A stretch of DNA of 64,000 nucleotides from Massilia sp. METH4 (lineage in GTDB: Bacteria > Pseudomonadota > Gammaproteobacteria > Burkholderiales > Burkholderiaceae_D): contig NZ_CP146614.1 of the NCBI RefSeq assembly GCF_037094685.1, positions 2,046,001-2,110,000 on the forward strand, written 5' to 3'. A program made the translations under genes and the position numbers. The notes beneath the pieces are model-generated. The model saw only the letters and a list, made by a program, of their open reading frames with translations. It made no database searches and was not told the origin of the DNA. Of the stretch, positions 43,800 to 53,021 are shown piece by piece (position 1 is the stretch's first letter; every line of letters starts with the position of its first letter).

Positions 43800-44827
43800 G
43801 GTTTCTCCTTGTCGAAGCCATTGCCGCATACCGACTCGACATGGAAGCGGGGCCGCTTCTTCGTCGATTCGTACACCTTGGCCAGGTATTCGCCGATGAT
43901 TCCCAGGCTCAGCAACTGCACACCGCCCAGCAGGTACATGGGAATGACGGCGGAAGCCCAGCCCGGCACCGCCTGGTCCGTGAACACGCGGATACCCAGC
44001 GCCCACGCAGCCAGCAGCAGGCTGCCCAGCGACACGAGGGCGCCCGCGCCGGTGATCAGGCGCAGCGGGTAGGCGGTAAACGAGGTGACGCCCTGCCATG
44101 CCAGCGACAGCATCTTGCGCAGCGGGTATTTCGATTCGCCCGCGAAGCGGGGCGCACGCTCGAATTCCACGACCGAGGTCCGGTAGCCCAGCTGCGGAAT
44201 CAAGCCGCGCAGGAACAGGTGGGTTTCCTCGTAGCCGCGCAGGCTTTCGATCGCGCGCCGGCTCATCAGGCGGAAATCGGCGTGATTGAACAGCACCTGC
44301 ACGCCGAGGAAGGACAGCAGCCGGTAATAGGCTTCGGCGGAGGTGCGTTTGAAGAAACTGTCCGCATCGCGGCGGCGCCGCACCGCGCAGACGATCTCGC
44401 TGCCGGCGCGATAGGCCTCGATCATGCGCGGGATGGCCTCGAGGTCGTCCTGAAGGTCGGCATCGAGGCTCACCAGCACGCCGCCGGGCGCCGTCAACAG
44501 GCCGCACAGCAGCGCGTTCTGGTGCCCTCGGTTGCGGCTCAGCTTGATGCCGCACACGCACGGGAAGGCCGCCGCGTAGTCGGCGATCAGCCGCCAGGTG
44601 CAATTCGTGCTGCCGTCGTCCACATAGTAGATGGCGCTGCCGGGGGCCGCGCCGCCTTCCGCCTCGAGCCGGGCCAGCAGCGCCACCAGCCGGCGCGTGG
44701 TTTCGGGAAGGACTTCCTGCTCGTTAAAGCACGGCAGCACGAGGCTCACGACCGGCGCCGGCCGCAGTTCCGGGCACAGCGCTAGTCCCTTCTGAAAGTC
44801 CAGGCGCCATGGATCATGTAATTCCAT
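43796..44827 (-). CDS. GT2 polyprenyl-phosphate glycosyltransferase (GtrB/DPM1-like)
   Basis: This 343-residue protein begins with a GT2 domain ('PVVSLVLPCFNEQEVLPETTRRLVALLARL', 'KLSRNRGHQNALLCGLLTAPGGVLVSLDADLQDD' with the DxD). It ends with two hydrophobic helices ('TAYPLRLITGAGALVSLGSLLLAAWALGIRV' and 'GWASAVIPMYLLGGVQLLSLGIIGEYLAKVYE'). It matches the GtrB/ArnC type that loads a sugar from a nucleotide donor onto undecaprenyl phosphate. Its start lies within the gtrA-like gene (46 nt overlap), with GGGAG at the right spacing. It is coupled to the next two ORFs. Confidence 0.88.
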   Translation of the reverse strand: MELHDPWRLDFQKGLALCPELRPAPVVSLVLPCFNEQEVLPETTRRLVALLARLEAEGGAAPGSAIYYVDDGSTNCTWRLIADYAAAFPCVCGIKLSRNRGHQNALLCGLLTAPGGVLVSLDADLQDDLEAIPRMIEAYRAGSEIVCAVRRRRDADSFFKRTSAEAYYRLLSFLGVQVLFNHADFRLMSRRAIESLRGYEETHLFLRGLIPQLGYRTSVVEFERAPRFAGESKYPLRKMLSLAWQGVTSFTAYPLRLITGAGALVSLGSLLLAAWALGIRVFTDQAVPGWASAVIPMYLLGGVQLLSLGIIGEYLAKVYESTKKRPRFHVESVCGNGFDKEKP

Positions 44828-45195
44828 ACGATTACTCCCAGGGTGGTGAGCAGTTGGGCTGGTACGGCAGGCATGCCGGCGCGCATCAGCGCGGTCAGCA
44901 ACAGGTGGTTCAGCAGCAGGCGGGTTGCGGCCACGAGCGCGAAGCGGGGCGCGGTCACGCGGCGCGCTTCATTGCCATGGAAAGTGAGCTGCTCGTTCAG
45001 CAGGTAGTTCAGCAGTGCGGCGAGGGCGAAGCCGATGCCCGATGCGGTACCGGGCACCAGGCCGGCGCGCATCAACGCCAACATTGCGAGGTAATGCGGG
45101 TAGTGCGCGGCCGTGGATGCGCCACCCACGCACAGGAAGGCAACGAGGCTGCGCGCCGAGAAGTTGGCACGCCTGGTGGAGAAGAGAGTGGGCAT
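44782..45195 (-). CDS. GtrA-family membrane protein
   Basis: This 137-residue protein has four hydrophobic segments and the family pattern 'LVAFLCVGGASTAAHYPHYLAMLALM' and 'GFALAALLNYLLNEQLTFHG'. GtrA proteins are thought to flip polyprenyl-phosphate-linked sugars across the inner membrane. I use the ATG 45195; an in-frame TTG at 45225 gives a longer start. No strong ribosome-binding site is seen. It is the first gene of the glycosylation cassette. Confidence 0.82.
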   Translation of the reverse strand: MPTLFSTRRANFSARSLVAFLCVGGASTAAHYPHYLAMLALMRAGLVPGTASGIGFALAALLNYLLNEQLTFHGNEARRVTAPRFALVAATRLLLNHLLLTALMRAGMPAVPAQLLTTLGVIVWNYMIHGAWTFRRD

Positions 45196-45269
45196 GGATG
45201 ACGGACGGGCAAGCAGACCCGTCAAGTCTATCCATGCGTATCAGGGGACGATCGCGATTGGATCAAACG

Positions 45270-46319
45270 TCATTTGGAAGCGGGCGTGAGTGTCTCATCG
45301 CGGGGATCGCGCGCCAGCATGCGGGCCACGAGCGTCTCCGGTTTCACACTGTCGAACAGCATCGATGCCACGCCATTGGTAAGGGGCATGTCCACGCCCA
45401 TGCGCGCGGCCAGTTCGCGCACGGCCTTGGCGCAGGGCACGCCTTCGGCCACATGGCCCAGTTCGGCCACGATCGTGTCCAGCGCCTTGCCCTGTGCCAG
45501 GCCCAGGCCCACGCGCCGGTTGCGCGACAGGTCGCCCGTGCAGGTAAGGATCAGGTCGCCCATGCCCGTCAGGCCCATGAAGGTCTCGATATTGCCGCCC
45601 AGCGCCGTGCCCAGGCGGGTAATCTCCGCCAGGCCACGGGTGATCAGCGCCGCGCGGGCATTCATGCCCAGGCCCATGCCGTCGGCACAGCCGGTGGCGA
45701 TCGCCATCACGTTCTTCACGGCCCCGCCGACTTCCACGCCGATCAGGTCGTCGCTCGAGTACACGCGCATCGTGCCGCCATGTACCGCTGCCACCACGCA
45801 ATCGCGCAGGGCGCTCGAGGTCGAAGCAATCGTCAGGGCACATGGCAGGCCGCGCGCCACTTCCTGCGCGAACGACGGACCGGACAGCGCGCCGCCGGCG
45901 ATGCCCTCGCCCAGCACTTCGCTGAAGATCTGGTGCGGCAGCAAGCCCGTCTCGTACTCGAAACCCTTGCACAGCCAGACGAGGTTCGGAATCGGCCGGC
46001 CTTTCAGGCTGTGCAGCAACGGCCGCAGGCCGGCCACCGGCGTGGCCGCGATCAGCAGGCCGTCGTGCCCGTCGGCATCGCGCTGCGTGTGGGCCACGGC
46101 CGCGTCGAAATCGGCGGTAACGCGCAAACCGGGGGGGAAGGGAAACCCCGGCAGGTAATGGGTGTTGTCGCGCGCGGCGGCAATGTCCGCCATGGCAGCC
46201 GCATTACGCCCCCACAGCATGACGTCATGGCGCGCGGCCACCGCGATGGCGACGGCGGTGCCCCAGGCGCCGGCGCCCAGGACGGTGATACGGCGCCGTA
46301 TCGGTTGATTCTCTTGCAT
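45270..46319 (-). CDS. gpsA: Glycerol-3-phosphate dehydrogenase [NAD(P)+]
   Basis: This 349-residue enzyme makes sn-glycerol-3-phosphate from dihydroxyacetone phosphate for lipid synthesis. Its NAD(P)-binding motif is G15-A-G-A-W-G20. '[22 protein letters not shown]' and '[35 protein letters not shown]' hold the catalytic Lys and substrate site. I start at ATG 46319 ('[15 protein letters not shown]'); a longer in-frame start at 46361 is not needed. It is the last gene of the conserved block rhodanese-grxC-secB-SH3-gpsA. Confidence 0.95.
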   Translation of the reverse strand: MQENQPIRRRITVLGAGAWGTAVAIAVAARHDVMLWGRNAAAMADIAAARDNTHYLPGFPFPPGLRVTADFDAAVAHTQRDADGHDGLLIAATPVAGLRPLLHSLKGRPIPNLVWLCKGFEYETGLLPHQIFSEVLGEGIAGGALSGPSFAQEVARGLPCALTIASTSSALRDCVVAAVHGGTMRVYSSDDLIGVEVGGAVKNVMAIATGCADGMGLGMNARAALITRGLAEITRLGTALGGNIETFMGLTGMGDLILTCTGDLSRNRRVGLGLAQGKALDTIVAELGHVAEGVPCAKAVRELAARMGVDMPLTNGVASMLFDSVKPETLVARMLARDPRDETLTPASK

Positions 46320-46379
46320 ATTGGAAACCCCGATATCGCTGCTGCGATATCCAAAAATCACATCACCGCCAGTGCGGTA

Positions 46380-46823
46380 TCAAAAACCCCAAATGTCGCC
46401 GCTGCGCACATAGCCGGCCAGGCCGTCGCGGTGCCGCACCTTGATCCAGCCGTTGGTGCCGGGTTCGCCCAGCTCCAGCAGCACGCCCTTGTCGGCCGTG
46501 AAGACCACGGTGGATGCCTCGTCCTCGGCCGCGCGAACCTTCGCGTTATGCACGCGCACGATGACATTGCGGCGGCTGGACAGCCCGCGCGCCGGTGTCC
46601 AGGCCAGGTCGCCGGAAACGTCGCGCACCTTGACCCAGTCGCCATAGGTCAGCACGACTTCCAGCGGCGCGCCGCGCGGCACGACGAACAGCTTGACGCC
46701 CTTCGTGGAGGGAGCGTCGTACAGCACGGCAGGCGCCGCGCCAACCGTCTTGAAATCGGCAGCCCAGCCGGCGGCGCACGCCAGGGACAACGCGGCGCCC
46801 ATTATCAAGCGGGTAATACTCAT
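46380..46823 (-). CDS. SH3-domain (SH3b) secreted protein
   Basis: This 147-residue protein has a signal peptide ('LIMGAALSLACAAGWAADF'). Two bacterial SH3 (SH3b)-like units follow ('APAVLYDAPSTKGVKLFVVPRGAPLEVVLTYGDWVKVRDV' and 'NAKVRAAEDEASTVVFTADKGVLLELGEPGTNGWIKVRHRDGLAGYVRSGDIWGF'). Such proteins often bind peptidoglycan or act as periplasmic partners. The ATG 46823 fits the signal peptide; a longer frame starts at 46910. It lies between secB and gpsA. Confidence 0.85.
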   Translation of the reverse strand: MSITRLIMGAALSLACAAGWAADFKTVGAAPAVLYDAPSTKGVKLFVVPRGAPLEVVLTYGDWVKVRDVSGDLAWTPARGLSSRRNVIVRVHNAKVRAAEDEASTVVFTADKGVLLELGEPGTNGWIKVRHRDGLAGYVRSGDIWGF

Positions 46824-46926
46824 TGCAAAAAACTTTCGTCCAAAATGATCAAAGGCCACGACGGGCCTTTGATATGGGGAGAAGCCGGCGGCAGGGAAGG
46901 ACCCGGCCACTGGCGGTTCTGCGGAA

Positions 46927-47403
46927 TTACTGAACGGTGTTGGTGCCTTCGGCGGTCTTGGCCTGCTGTTCGGCCAGTGCCTGCAGGCGCTGCTGGTAGA
47001 ACACTTCGAAGTTGATCTCGGCCAGGTGCACCGGCGGGAAGCCCGCGCGGGTGATCAGGTCGGCGATGTTGGCACGCAGGTACGGGTACACGATGTTCGG
47101 GCAACCGATGCCCAGCAGCGGGTCCAGCTGTTCGGCCGGGATATTGCGCGCTTCGAAAATGCCTGCCTGCTTGCCTTCCACCAGGAACGCCACCTTGTCG
47201 CCCACCTTGGCGGTCACGGTGATCGTCACCGTGGATTCGAAGATGCCTTCCTGCAGGGGCACGGCGCCCACGTCCAGGGCCACTTCGATCGACGGGGCTT
47301 GCTGTTCCAGGAAGATCGCCGGGGAATTCGGCTGTTCCAGCGACATGTCTTTCAGGTAGACGCGTTGGATTTGGAATACGGGTTGCAGGTTTTCGTCAGA
47401 CAT
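46927..47403 (-). CDS. secB: Protein-export chaperone SecB
   Basis: This 158-residue protein begins '[34 protein letters not shown]' and carries the conserved core '[43 protein letters not shown]'. SecB holds secretory proteins unfolded and passes them to SecA. It is encoded next to grxC and gpsA, as in many proteobacteria. The C-terminal tail '[11 protein letters not shown]' is short and polar. The length is usual. Confidence 0.97.
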   Translation of the reverse strand: MSDENLQPVFQIQRVYLKDMSLEQPNSPAIFLEQQAPSIEVALDVGAVPLQEGIFESTVTITVTAKVGDKVAFLVEGKQAGIFEARNIPAEQLDPLLGIGCPNIVYPYLRANIADLITRAGFPPVHLAEINFEVFYQQRLQALAEQQAKTAEGTNTVQ

Positions 47404-47570
47404 GGAACGCTTTCAATGAATTGGACAGATGATTATCGTCGTCCGCCCCGGCCTGTCGTGCGGGCCTGGATCAAACGCGTGGGCAATTGTAGCAAAACAA
47501 ATATGCCTGCCAGCCTTTTTTTGCCCCGCGTTGTAATTATATTAACCGCCGGAAATCGGCGACGAAAATC

Positions 47571-47831
47571 TCAGCCGTTCAGCAGCGGATCGAGGCGGCC
47601 GGCCTGGTCCAGCGCGTACAGGTCATCGAAGCCGCCCACGTGGGTATCGCCCACGTAGATCTGCGGCACGGTGCGGCGGCCGGTCTTCTGCATCATCACC
47701 TGGCGCTGGGCCGGGTCGAGGTCGACGCGGATCTTGTCGATGTTCTTGATGCCCTTGCTTTCCAACAGCCGTTCGGCACGAATGCAATATGGGCACACGG
47801 CGGTGGTGTACATCGTTACTTGAGCGGTCAT
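47571..47831 (-). CDS. grxC: Glutaredoxin 3
   Basis: This 86-residue thioredoxin-fold protein has the dithiol active site C-P-Y-C in 'VTMYTTAVCPYCIRAERLLESKGI'. The glutathione-binding 'RRTVPQIYVGDTHVGGFDDLYAL' follows. It reduces protein disulfides and ribonucleotide reductase using glutathione. It lies 15 bp downstream of the rhodanese gene and upstream of secB. Confidence 0.96.
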   Translation of the reverse strand: MTAQVTMYTTAVCPYCIRAERLLESKGIKNIDKIRVDLDPAQRQVMMQKTGRRTVPQIYVGDTHVGGFDDLYALDQAGRLDPLLNG

Positions 47832-47846
47832 GGCAGTATCCTTCCT

Positions 47847-48248
47847 TTATTTGGTGATCGGCAGCCCCTGGGCTTTCCACGCTTCGATGCCGCCGTCCAG
47901 GACGACCACATCGGCAAACCCCGCCTTTTCCAGAATCTTCGCGGCGCCGTAGGCGCGCGTCCCTTTTTGGCAGACGACGATGGCCGTCCGGTTCTTGAAT
48001 TTTTCCAGCTCGCCGCTGCGCTTGGCCAACTCGGCCAGCGGGATATTCTTCGCATCCGGCAGGTGGCCTTCACCGAAAGCGGCAGCGTCGCGTACGTCCA
48101 CAATGGTGGCTTTGGCTCGGTTTATCAACAGCGTGACCTGCTGCGGGGATGCCTTTTTACCCCGCTGCGCAAGCGCCGGCCACAGCAATGCACCGCCCGA
48201 CAGCACCGCGATGCCGACGAGAAAAATATGGTCGATGATGAATTTCAC
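47847..48248 (-). CDS. Membrane-anchored rhodanese-like protein
   Basis: This 133-residue protein has an N-terminal membrane helix ('IIDHIFLVGIAVLSGGALLWPAL') and a rhodanese domain with the catalytic Cys in 'TAIVVCQKGTRAYGAAKILEKAGF'. The pattern 'IVDVRDAAAFGEGHLPDAKNIPLAEL' is typical. It can transfer sulfur or act as a redox partner. It is the first gene of the block rhodanese-grxC-secB, divergent from gpmA. Confidence 0.9.
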   Translation of the reverse strand: MKFIIDHIFLVGIAVLSGGALLWPALAQRGKKASPQQVTLLINRAKATIVDVRDAAAFGEGHLPDAKNIPLAELAKRSGELEKFKNRTAIVVCQKGTRAYGAAKILEKAGFADVVVLDGGIEAWKAQGLPITK

Positions 48249-48350
48249 TTAGCTTCCATTGGTTGAAGTCAATCCGCGCATTATAAAATAGAAGACGAAC
48301 AACGGCTCCGGCTGAAGATTTTCCATCCTACCTCTAAAAAAGATTGCCCT

Positions 48351-49097
48351 ATGTACAAAATTGTTTTCATGCGTCATGGTGAGTCCACGTGGAATCTCGA
48401 GAATCGCTTCACCGGCTGGACCGACGTCGACCTGACCGAGAAAGGCGTGAAGGAAGCCAAGGCCGCCGGCGAAGTGCTGAAAAAGGAAGGCTACACGTTC
48501 GACCTGTGCTACACCTCGGTGCTCAAGCGCGCGATCCGCACGCTGTGGCTGACGCTCGATGAAATGGACCTGATGTACCTGCCCGTCAAGAACGACTGGC
48601 GCCTGAACGAGCGTCACTACGGCGCCCTGCAGGGCCTGGACAAGGCCGAGACGGCCGCCAAGTTCGGCGACGCGCAAGTGCTGGTCTGGCGCCGCAGCTA
48701 CGACACGCCGCCGCCCGCGTTGGAAGAAGGCGATGACCGCGCGTCGTTCAATGACCCGCGCTACGCCGGCCTGCCGAAGGAACAGATTCCGCTGACCGAA
48801 TGCCTGAAGGACACCGTGGCCCGCGTGCTGCCGGCATGGAACGAGGAAATCGCGCCGCAGATCAAGGCCGGCAAGCAGATCCTGATCTCTGCCCACGGCA
48901 ACAGCCTGCGCGCGCTGATCAAGATGCTGGACAATATCAGCGACGAGGAAATCGTCGGCCTGAACATTCCGAACGGCCAGCCGCTCGTGTATGAGCTGGA
49001 CGAAGACCTGAAGCCGATCCGTCACTATTACCTGGGCGACGCGGATGCGATCGCCGCCGCGCAGGCAGCCGTGGCCAACCAGGGCAAGGCCAAGTAA
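48351..49097 (+). CDS. gpmA: 2,3-bisphosphoglycerate-dependent phosphoglycerate mutase
   Basis: This 248-residue glycolytic enzyme interconverts 3- and 2-phosphoglycerate. It has the phosphohistidine motif '[27 protein letters not shown]', '[25 protein letters not shown]' and a second catalytic His in '[20 protein letters not shown]'. The length is usual for the dPGM type. It is divergent from the rhodanese gene and followed 7 nt later by the EnvC-like gene. Confidence 0.97.
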   Translation: MYKIVFMRHGESTWNLENRFTGWTDVDLTEKGVKEAKAAGEVLKKEGYTFDLCYTSVLKRAIRTLWLTLDEMDLMYLPVKNDWRLNERHYGALQGLDKAETAAKFGDAQVLVWRRSYDTPPPALEEGDDRASFNDPRYAGLPKEQIPLTECLKDTVARVLPAWNEEIAPQIKAGKQILISAHGNSLRALIKMLDNISDEEIVGLNIPNGQPLVYELDEDLKPIRHYYLGDADAIAAAQAAVANQGKAK

Positions 49098-49103
49098 CGC
49101 TCG

Positions 49104-50639
49104 ATGTCAGTGAACCGTTCGCGGCGCGCCGGCGCCTGGCTTTCCATGCTCGGCATTGCCGCGGCGCTGGCTTTCGGCGGGGGCGATGCCCTCGCCGCCG
49201 CCAAACAAACCAACCGCAGCAAGCAGAAGGCCGCCGCCGAGGCGGAACGCATCGCGCTGCAACAGAAACTCAATGCCCTGAAGCGCGACATCGGCCAGAC
49301 CGAGAGTGCGCGCGAGGATGCGGCCGACACGCTGGCCGAGTCCGAAGAAGCGATCTCGAACGCCAACCGCCAGTTGCGCGAGCTGGCTGCCGAGACCGCG
49401 ACAACGAATGAAAAGATCGCCGCGCTGTCCGCCGAACGCGAGCGGCTGGCCGCTACCATCGCCGCCCAGAAGGCGCAGTTGGCGAAACTGCTGCGCGAGC
49501 AGTACGTGGCCGGCAACGAGGACCGCATCAAGCTGCTGCTCTCCGGCGACAACCCGAACCGCATCAATCGCGACCTGCAATTGATGTCCTATGTATCGCA
49601 GAAACAGGCGCAGCTGATCGAAGCGCTGCGCACCAACCTTGCGGCCGTGGAAACGAACCAGGCTGAAGCACAGAATGCCCGCGACGAGCTGGTGGAGATC
49701 GCCGAGGAAGAGCGCCAGCAGAAAGCGGTGCTGGAACAGCAGAAGGCCAAACACGCCGCGCTGGTGGCGAACCTGTCGCAAAAACTCGATACGCAGCGCA
49801 AGGAAGCGGGCCGCATCGAGCGCGACGAGCAGCGCATGGGGGCGCTGGTGAACCGGCTGAACAAGCTGATCGAGGAGCAGGCCCGCGCCGCCGCCGCCGA
49901 AAAGGCAAGGCAGGAACGCCTGGCGGCCGAGCGCGCGGCGAAAGCGAAGGCCGAGGCGGAAGCGCGGGCACTGGCCGCGGCGAAGGCCAAGGCCGAACGC
50001 GAGCGGCTGGCGCGCGAGAGCAAGGCGCACGACAAGGCGCACGACAAGGCGCAGAAGGCCGAGCCGAAGATCGCGCAAAAGCCCGAGACCAGGCCCGAAC
50101 CGAAGCTGGAGCCGAAGCAGGAATCGAAGCAAGAGTCGAAGCAAGACACTCGGATCGCGCAGCGTGAGCCGGCGAAACCGGAACCGCGCGACGAAGGCGC
50201 GGCCCGGCCGTCCGACGTGGCGCTGGCGCCGGCGGCGCCGGCCGGCGCCTTCGCCAGCCTGAAAGGGCAGATGCGTGCCCCGGTCTCCGGACGGGTCGCG
50301 GCACGCTTCGGCACCAAGCGCGGCGATGGCCCGGGCTGGAAAGGCATGTTCATCCTGGCCAGCGAAGGCACCGAGATCCGCAGCGTGGCTCAGGGCCGCG
50401 TGGTGTTCGCCGACTGGCTGCGCGGCTTCGGTAACCTGATCATCGTCGACCATGGCGGCCAGTACATGAGCATCTATGGCAACAACCAGTCGCTGCTCAA
50501 GCGCGTGGGGGACGTGGTGAAGGCCGGCGACGTGATCGCGGCGGCCGGCAACAGCGGTGGCAACGAGGAATCGGGTTTATACTTCGAGCTGCGTCATCAG
50601 GGCCGGGCGTTCGATCCGGCCGGGTGGGTGAAGTTCTGA
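49104..50639 (+). CDS. EnvC-like murein hydrolase activator (degenerate LytM/M23)
   Basis: This 511-residue protein has a signal peptide ('SMLGIAAALAFGGGDALAAA'). A long coiled-coil region follows ('KLNALKRDIGQTESAREDAADTLAESEEAISNANRQLREL' and more), then a Lys/Glu-rich linker and a C-terminal LytM-like domain. The domain lacks the usual zinc ligands: 'WKGMFILASEGTEIRSVA' replaces HxxxD, and 'HGGQYMSIYGNN' lacks the final His. That is the EnvC pattern, in which the protein activates AmiA/AmiB amidases at the septum instead of cutting peptidoglycan. It is 7 nt after gpmA. Confidence 0.88.
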   Translation: MSVNRSRRAGAWLSMLGIAAALAFGGGDALAAAKQTNRSKQKAAAEAERIALQQKLNALKRDIGQTESAREDAADTLAESEEAISNANRQLRELAAETATTNEKIAALSAERERLAATIAAQKAQLAKLLREQYVAGNEDRIKLLLSGDNPNRINRDLQLMSYVSQKQAQLIEALRTNLAAVETNQAEAQNARDELVEIAEEERQQKAVLEQQKAKHAALVANLSQKLDTQRKEAGRIERDEQRMGALVNRLNKLIEEQARAAAAEKARQERLAAERAAKAKAEAEARALAAAKAKAERERLARESKAHDKAHDKAQKAEPKIAQKPETRPEPKLEPKQESKQESKQDTRIAQREPAKPEPRDEGAARPSDVALAPAAPAGAFASLKGQMRAPVSGRVAARFGTKRGDGPGWKGMFILASEGTEIRSVAQGRVVFADWLRGFGNLIIVDHGGQYMSIYGNNQSLLKRVGDVVKAGDVIAAAGNSGGNEESGLYFELRHQGRAFDPAGWVKF

Positions 50640-50652
50640 GTCCAGGAAAACC

Positions 50653-50703
50653 GGTGTCGGGCACCTTTTCCGGAAGGATCGTCCGGAAAAGGTGTCCGAC
50701 ACC
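50653..50703. repeat. Long inverted repeat between the envC-like gene and ctpA
   Basis: The 22 nt arms, 50653-50674 and 50682-50703, pair with one mismatch around a 7 nt loop. The core GGTGTCGGGCACC belongs to the same repeat family as elsewhere in the window. The hairpin starts 13 nt after the envC-like stop. It may end or stabilise transcripts. No T-run follows, so a simple rho-independent terminator is unlikely. Confidence 0.8.
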
Positions 50704-50747
50704 AGGCGCTGCCATGCGCTCCTCTGTAGTACCTCAGTGGAACATCA

Positions 50748-52238
50748 ATGGGTAACAAACTCAAGAGTATCGGCCTGATCGGCCTGGGCATGGTGGCCGG
50801 CATGGCCGCCTCGATGAACTTTTCGGCGCTGGCGCAGCGGATCGATGCACCGCTGCCGCTGGAGGAATTGCGCCAGCTGTCGGACGTGTTCGGCCTGATC
50901 AAGAGCGACTATGTCGAGAACGTGGACGACAAGAAGCTGCTGCAGGAAGCCATTGCCGGCATGGTGTCCTCGCTCGACCCGCATTCGGTGTACCTGGACG
51001 AGAAGGCCTTCCGCGAAATGCGCGAATCCGTGCAGGGCAAGTTCGTCGGTATCGGCATCGAGGTCTCCACCGAGGATGGCTATGTAAAGGTGGTCTCGCC
51101 GATCGAGGATACGCCCGCATTCAAGGCCGGCATCCGCTCGGGCGACCTGATCACCCGGATCGACAACGTGCCGCTGAAAGGCCTGTCGCTGGAAGAATCG
51201 ATCAAGAAAATGCGTGGCGAGCCGCGCACCAAGGTCGTGCTGACGATTTCCCGCAAGGGCGAGGACAAGCCGCTGATCGTGCCCATCGTGCGCGAGGAAA
51301 TCCGCGTGCAGAGCGTGAAGGCGAAAGTGGTGGAACCGGGCTATGTGTGGCTGCGCATCTCGCAGTTCCAGGAGCCGACCGTCGAGGAGATGGTCAAGAA
51401 GCTGACCGCCATCTACGAGAAGACGCCGGACGTGAAGGGCATCGTGCTCGACCTGCGCAACGACCCGGGCGGCGTGGTGCCGGGCGCGATCGGCGTGTCG
51501 GCGGCATTCCTGCCGAAGGATTCGGTGGTCGTCTCCACCAACGGCCAACTGGCCGACTCGAAGCAGACGTTCTATGCGCGGCCGGAATACTATGCGGGCC
51601 GTCACCCGGGCGACCCGCTGGCCAGGCTGCCGGCGGCCGTGAAGACGGTGCCGCTCGTGGTGCTCGTCAATGCCGGTTCGGCTTCCGCTTCGGAGATCGT
51701 GGCCGGCGCCCTGCAGGACTACAAGCGCGCCATCGTGATGGGCAGCACCACGTTCGGCAAGGGCTCGGTGCAGACGCTGCGCCAGCTCACCGCCGACACG
51801 GCCGTGAAGCTGACCACCGCGCGCTACTACACGCCGAAGGGCCGGGCAATCCAGGCCAAGGGCATCGAGCCGGACGTGCACGTGGACGAAACGGCCGAAG
51901 GCGACGGCTTGAACAGCCTGCGCCTGCGCGAGGCCGACCTGGAAAAGCACCTGTCCGGCGACGACAAGGAAAGCCGGCCGGTGCGGCACGACGAGCTGGA
52001 GGAAGAGCAGCGCATCCTGGCGCTGGCGAAGAAGCAGAAGCCGATCGAGTACGGCAGCAAGGACGATTTCCAGCTGGCGCAGGCGCTGAACCACTTCAAG
52101 GGCTTGCCCGTGAAGCTGGCCAAGGCCGACACGCCGGCCGAGAAGGGCGCCGCGGAAATCCTGGTCAAGCCGGAAACGAAGAGCGATAGCGGCGTGAAGC
52201 CGCAAGACAAGAAGGCGCCGCCCACGGAAGTGAAATGA
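50748..52238 (+). CDS. ctpA: S41 carboxy-terminal processing protease
   Basis: This 496-residue protein has an N-terminal signal anchor ('IGLIGLGMVAGMAASMNFSALA'). A PDZ domain follows ('GYVKVVSPIEDTPAFKAGIRSGDLITRIDN'), then the S41 core with the Ser in 'VNAGSASASEIVAGAL' and the Lys in 'STTFGKGSVQT'. It cleaves C-terminal tails of periplasmic proteins. It is in the gap between the EnvC-like gene and moeB, and its stop overlaps the moeB start by 4 nt (ATGA). The C-terminus is a long charged tail. Confidence 0.9.
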   Translation: MGNKLKSIGLIGLGMVAGMAASMNFSALAQRIDAPLPLEELRQLSDVFGLIKSDYVENVDDKKLLQEAIAGMVSSLDPHSVYLDEKAFREMRESVQGKFVGIGIEVSTEDGYVKVVSPIEDTPAFKAGIRSGDLITRIDNVPLKGLSLEESIKKMRGEPRTKVVLTISRKGEDKPLIVPIVREEIRVQSVKAKVVEPGYVWLRISQFQEPTVEEMVKKLTAIYEKTPDVKGIVLDLRNDPGGVVPGAIGVSAAFLPKDSVVVSTNGQLADSKQTFYARPEYYAGRHPGDPLARLPAAVKTVPLVVLVNAGSASASEIVAGALQDYKRAIVMGSTTFGKGSVQTLRQLTADTAVKLTTARYYTPKGRAIQAKGIEPDVHVDETAEGDGLNSLRLREADLEKHLSGDDKESRPVRHDELEEEQRILALAKKQKPIEYGSKDDFQLAQALNHFKGLPVKLAKADTPAEKGAAEILVKPETKSDSGVKPQDKKAPPTEVK

Positions 52239-52981
52239 ACGACGAACAGCTGCTGCGCTACTCCCGCCACATCCTGCTCGACGAGATTGGCATCGAGGGG
52301 CAACAGAAGCTCCTCGCGGCGCGGGTCCTGGTGATCGGCGCCGGCGGCCTGGGCTCCCCGGCCGCGCTGTACCTGGCCTCGGCCGGGGTCGGCCGCCTGA
52401 CCATCGTTGACGACGACGATGTCGACCTCACCAACCTGCAGCGCCAGATCGCCCACACCACGGCGCGCGTCGGCCAGCCCAAGGCCCTGTCGGCCAAGGA
52501 ATCGATCGCCGCGATCAACCCGGACGTGCAGGTGGAAGCGCTGATCGAGCGCGTCGACGATGCCCGCCTGGCCGAACTGGTGGCCGGCAGCGACGTGGTC
52601 CTCGACTGCACCGACAACTTCAAGACCCGCCATGCCGTCAACCGCGCCTGCGTGGCGGCGCGCGTGCCGCTCGTTTCCGGCGCCGTGATCCGCTTCGACG
52701 GGCAGGTCAGCGTGTTCGACCCGCGCAACGAGGCGGCGCCGTGCTATTCCTGCCTGTTCCCGCAGGACCAGGCGTTCGAGGACGTGGCGTGCTCCACCAT
52801 GGGCGTGTTCGCCCCCCTCGTCGGCGTCGTTGGCGCCATGCAGGCGGCCGAGGCCCTGAAGCTCGTGATGGGCACCGGCACCTCGCTGGCAGGCCGGCTG
52901 CTGATGCTCGACGGCTTGCGCATGGAGTGGACCAGCATCGGCGTCGGCCGCGCCGCCGGCTGCCCCGTCTGCGGCCATTGA
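52235..52981 (+). CDS. MoeB/ThiF/HesA-family adenylyltransferase
   Basis: This 248-residue protein has the ATP/NAD-like motif 'LVIGAGGLGSPAALYLASAGVGRLTIVDDDDVDLTNLQRQ'. The Cys-x-x-Cys zinc pairs lie in 'CYSCLFP' and 'CPVCGH', and a catalytic Cys in 'EDVACSTMGVFAPLVG'. It activates the C-terminus of a ubiquitin-like sulfur carrier (MoaD or ThiS) for molybdopterin or thiamine synthesis. MoeB is more likely by overall length. Its start overlaps the protease stop. Confidence 0.88.
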   Translation: MNDEQLLRYSRHILLDEIGIEGQQKLLAARVLVIGAGGLGSPAALYLASAGVGRLTIVDDDDVDLTNLQRQIAHTTARVGQPKALSAKESIAAINPDVQVEALIERVDDARLAELVAGSDVVLDCTDNFKTRHAVNRACVAARVPLVSGAVIRFDGQVSVFDPRNEAAPCYSCLFPQDQAFEDVACSTMGVFAPLVGVVGAMQAAEALKLVMGTGTSLAGRLLMLDGLRMEWTSIGVGRAAGCPVCGH

Positions 52982-53021
52982 GCCCCGCCTGGCCCGCGGC
53001 GGCGGCGCAAGCGCACCCGAC

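Noticed and set aside
43647..44603. Long frame running through the GT2 gene and the small ORF
   Set aside because: Only its last 51 codons (start at 43799) are supported as a gene; the rest is a shadow of the GT2 gene.
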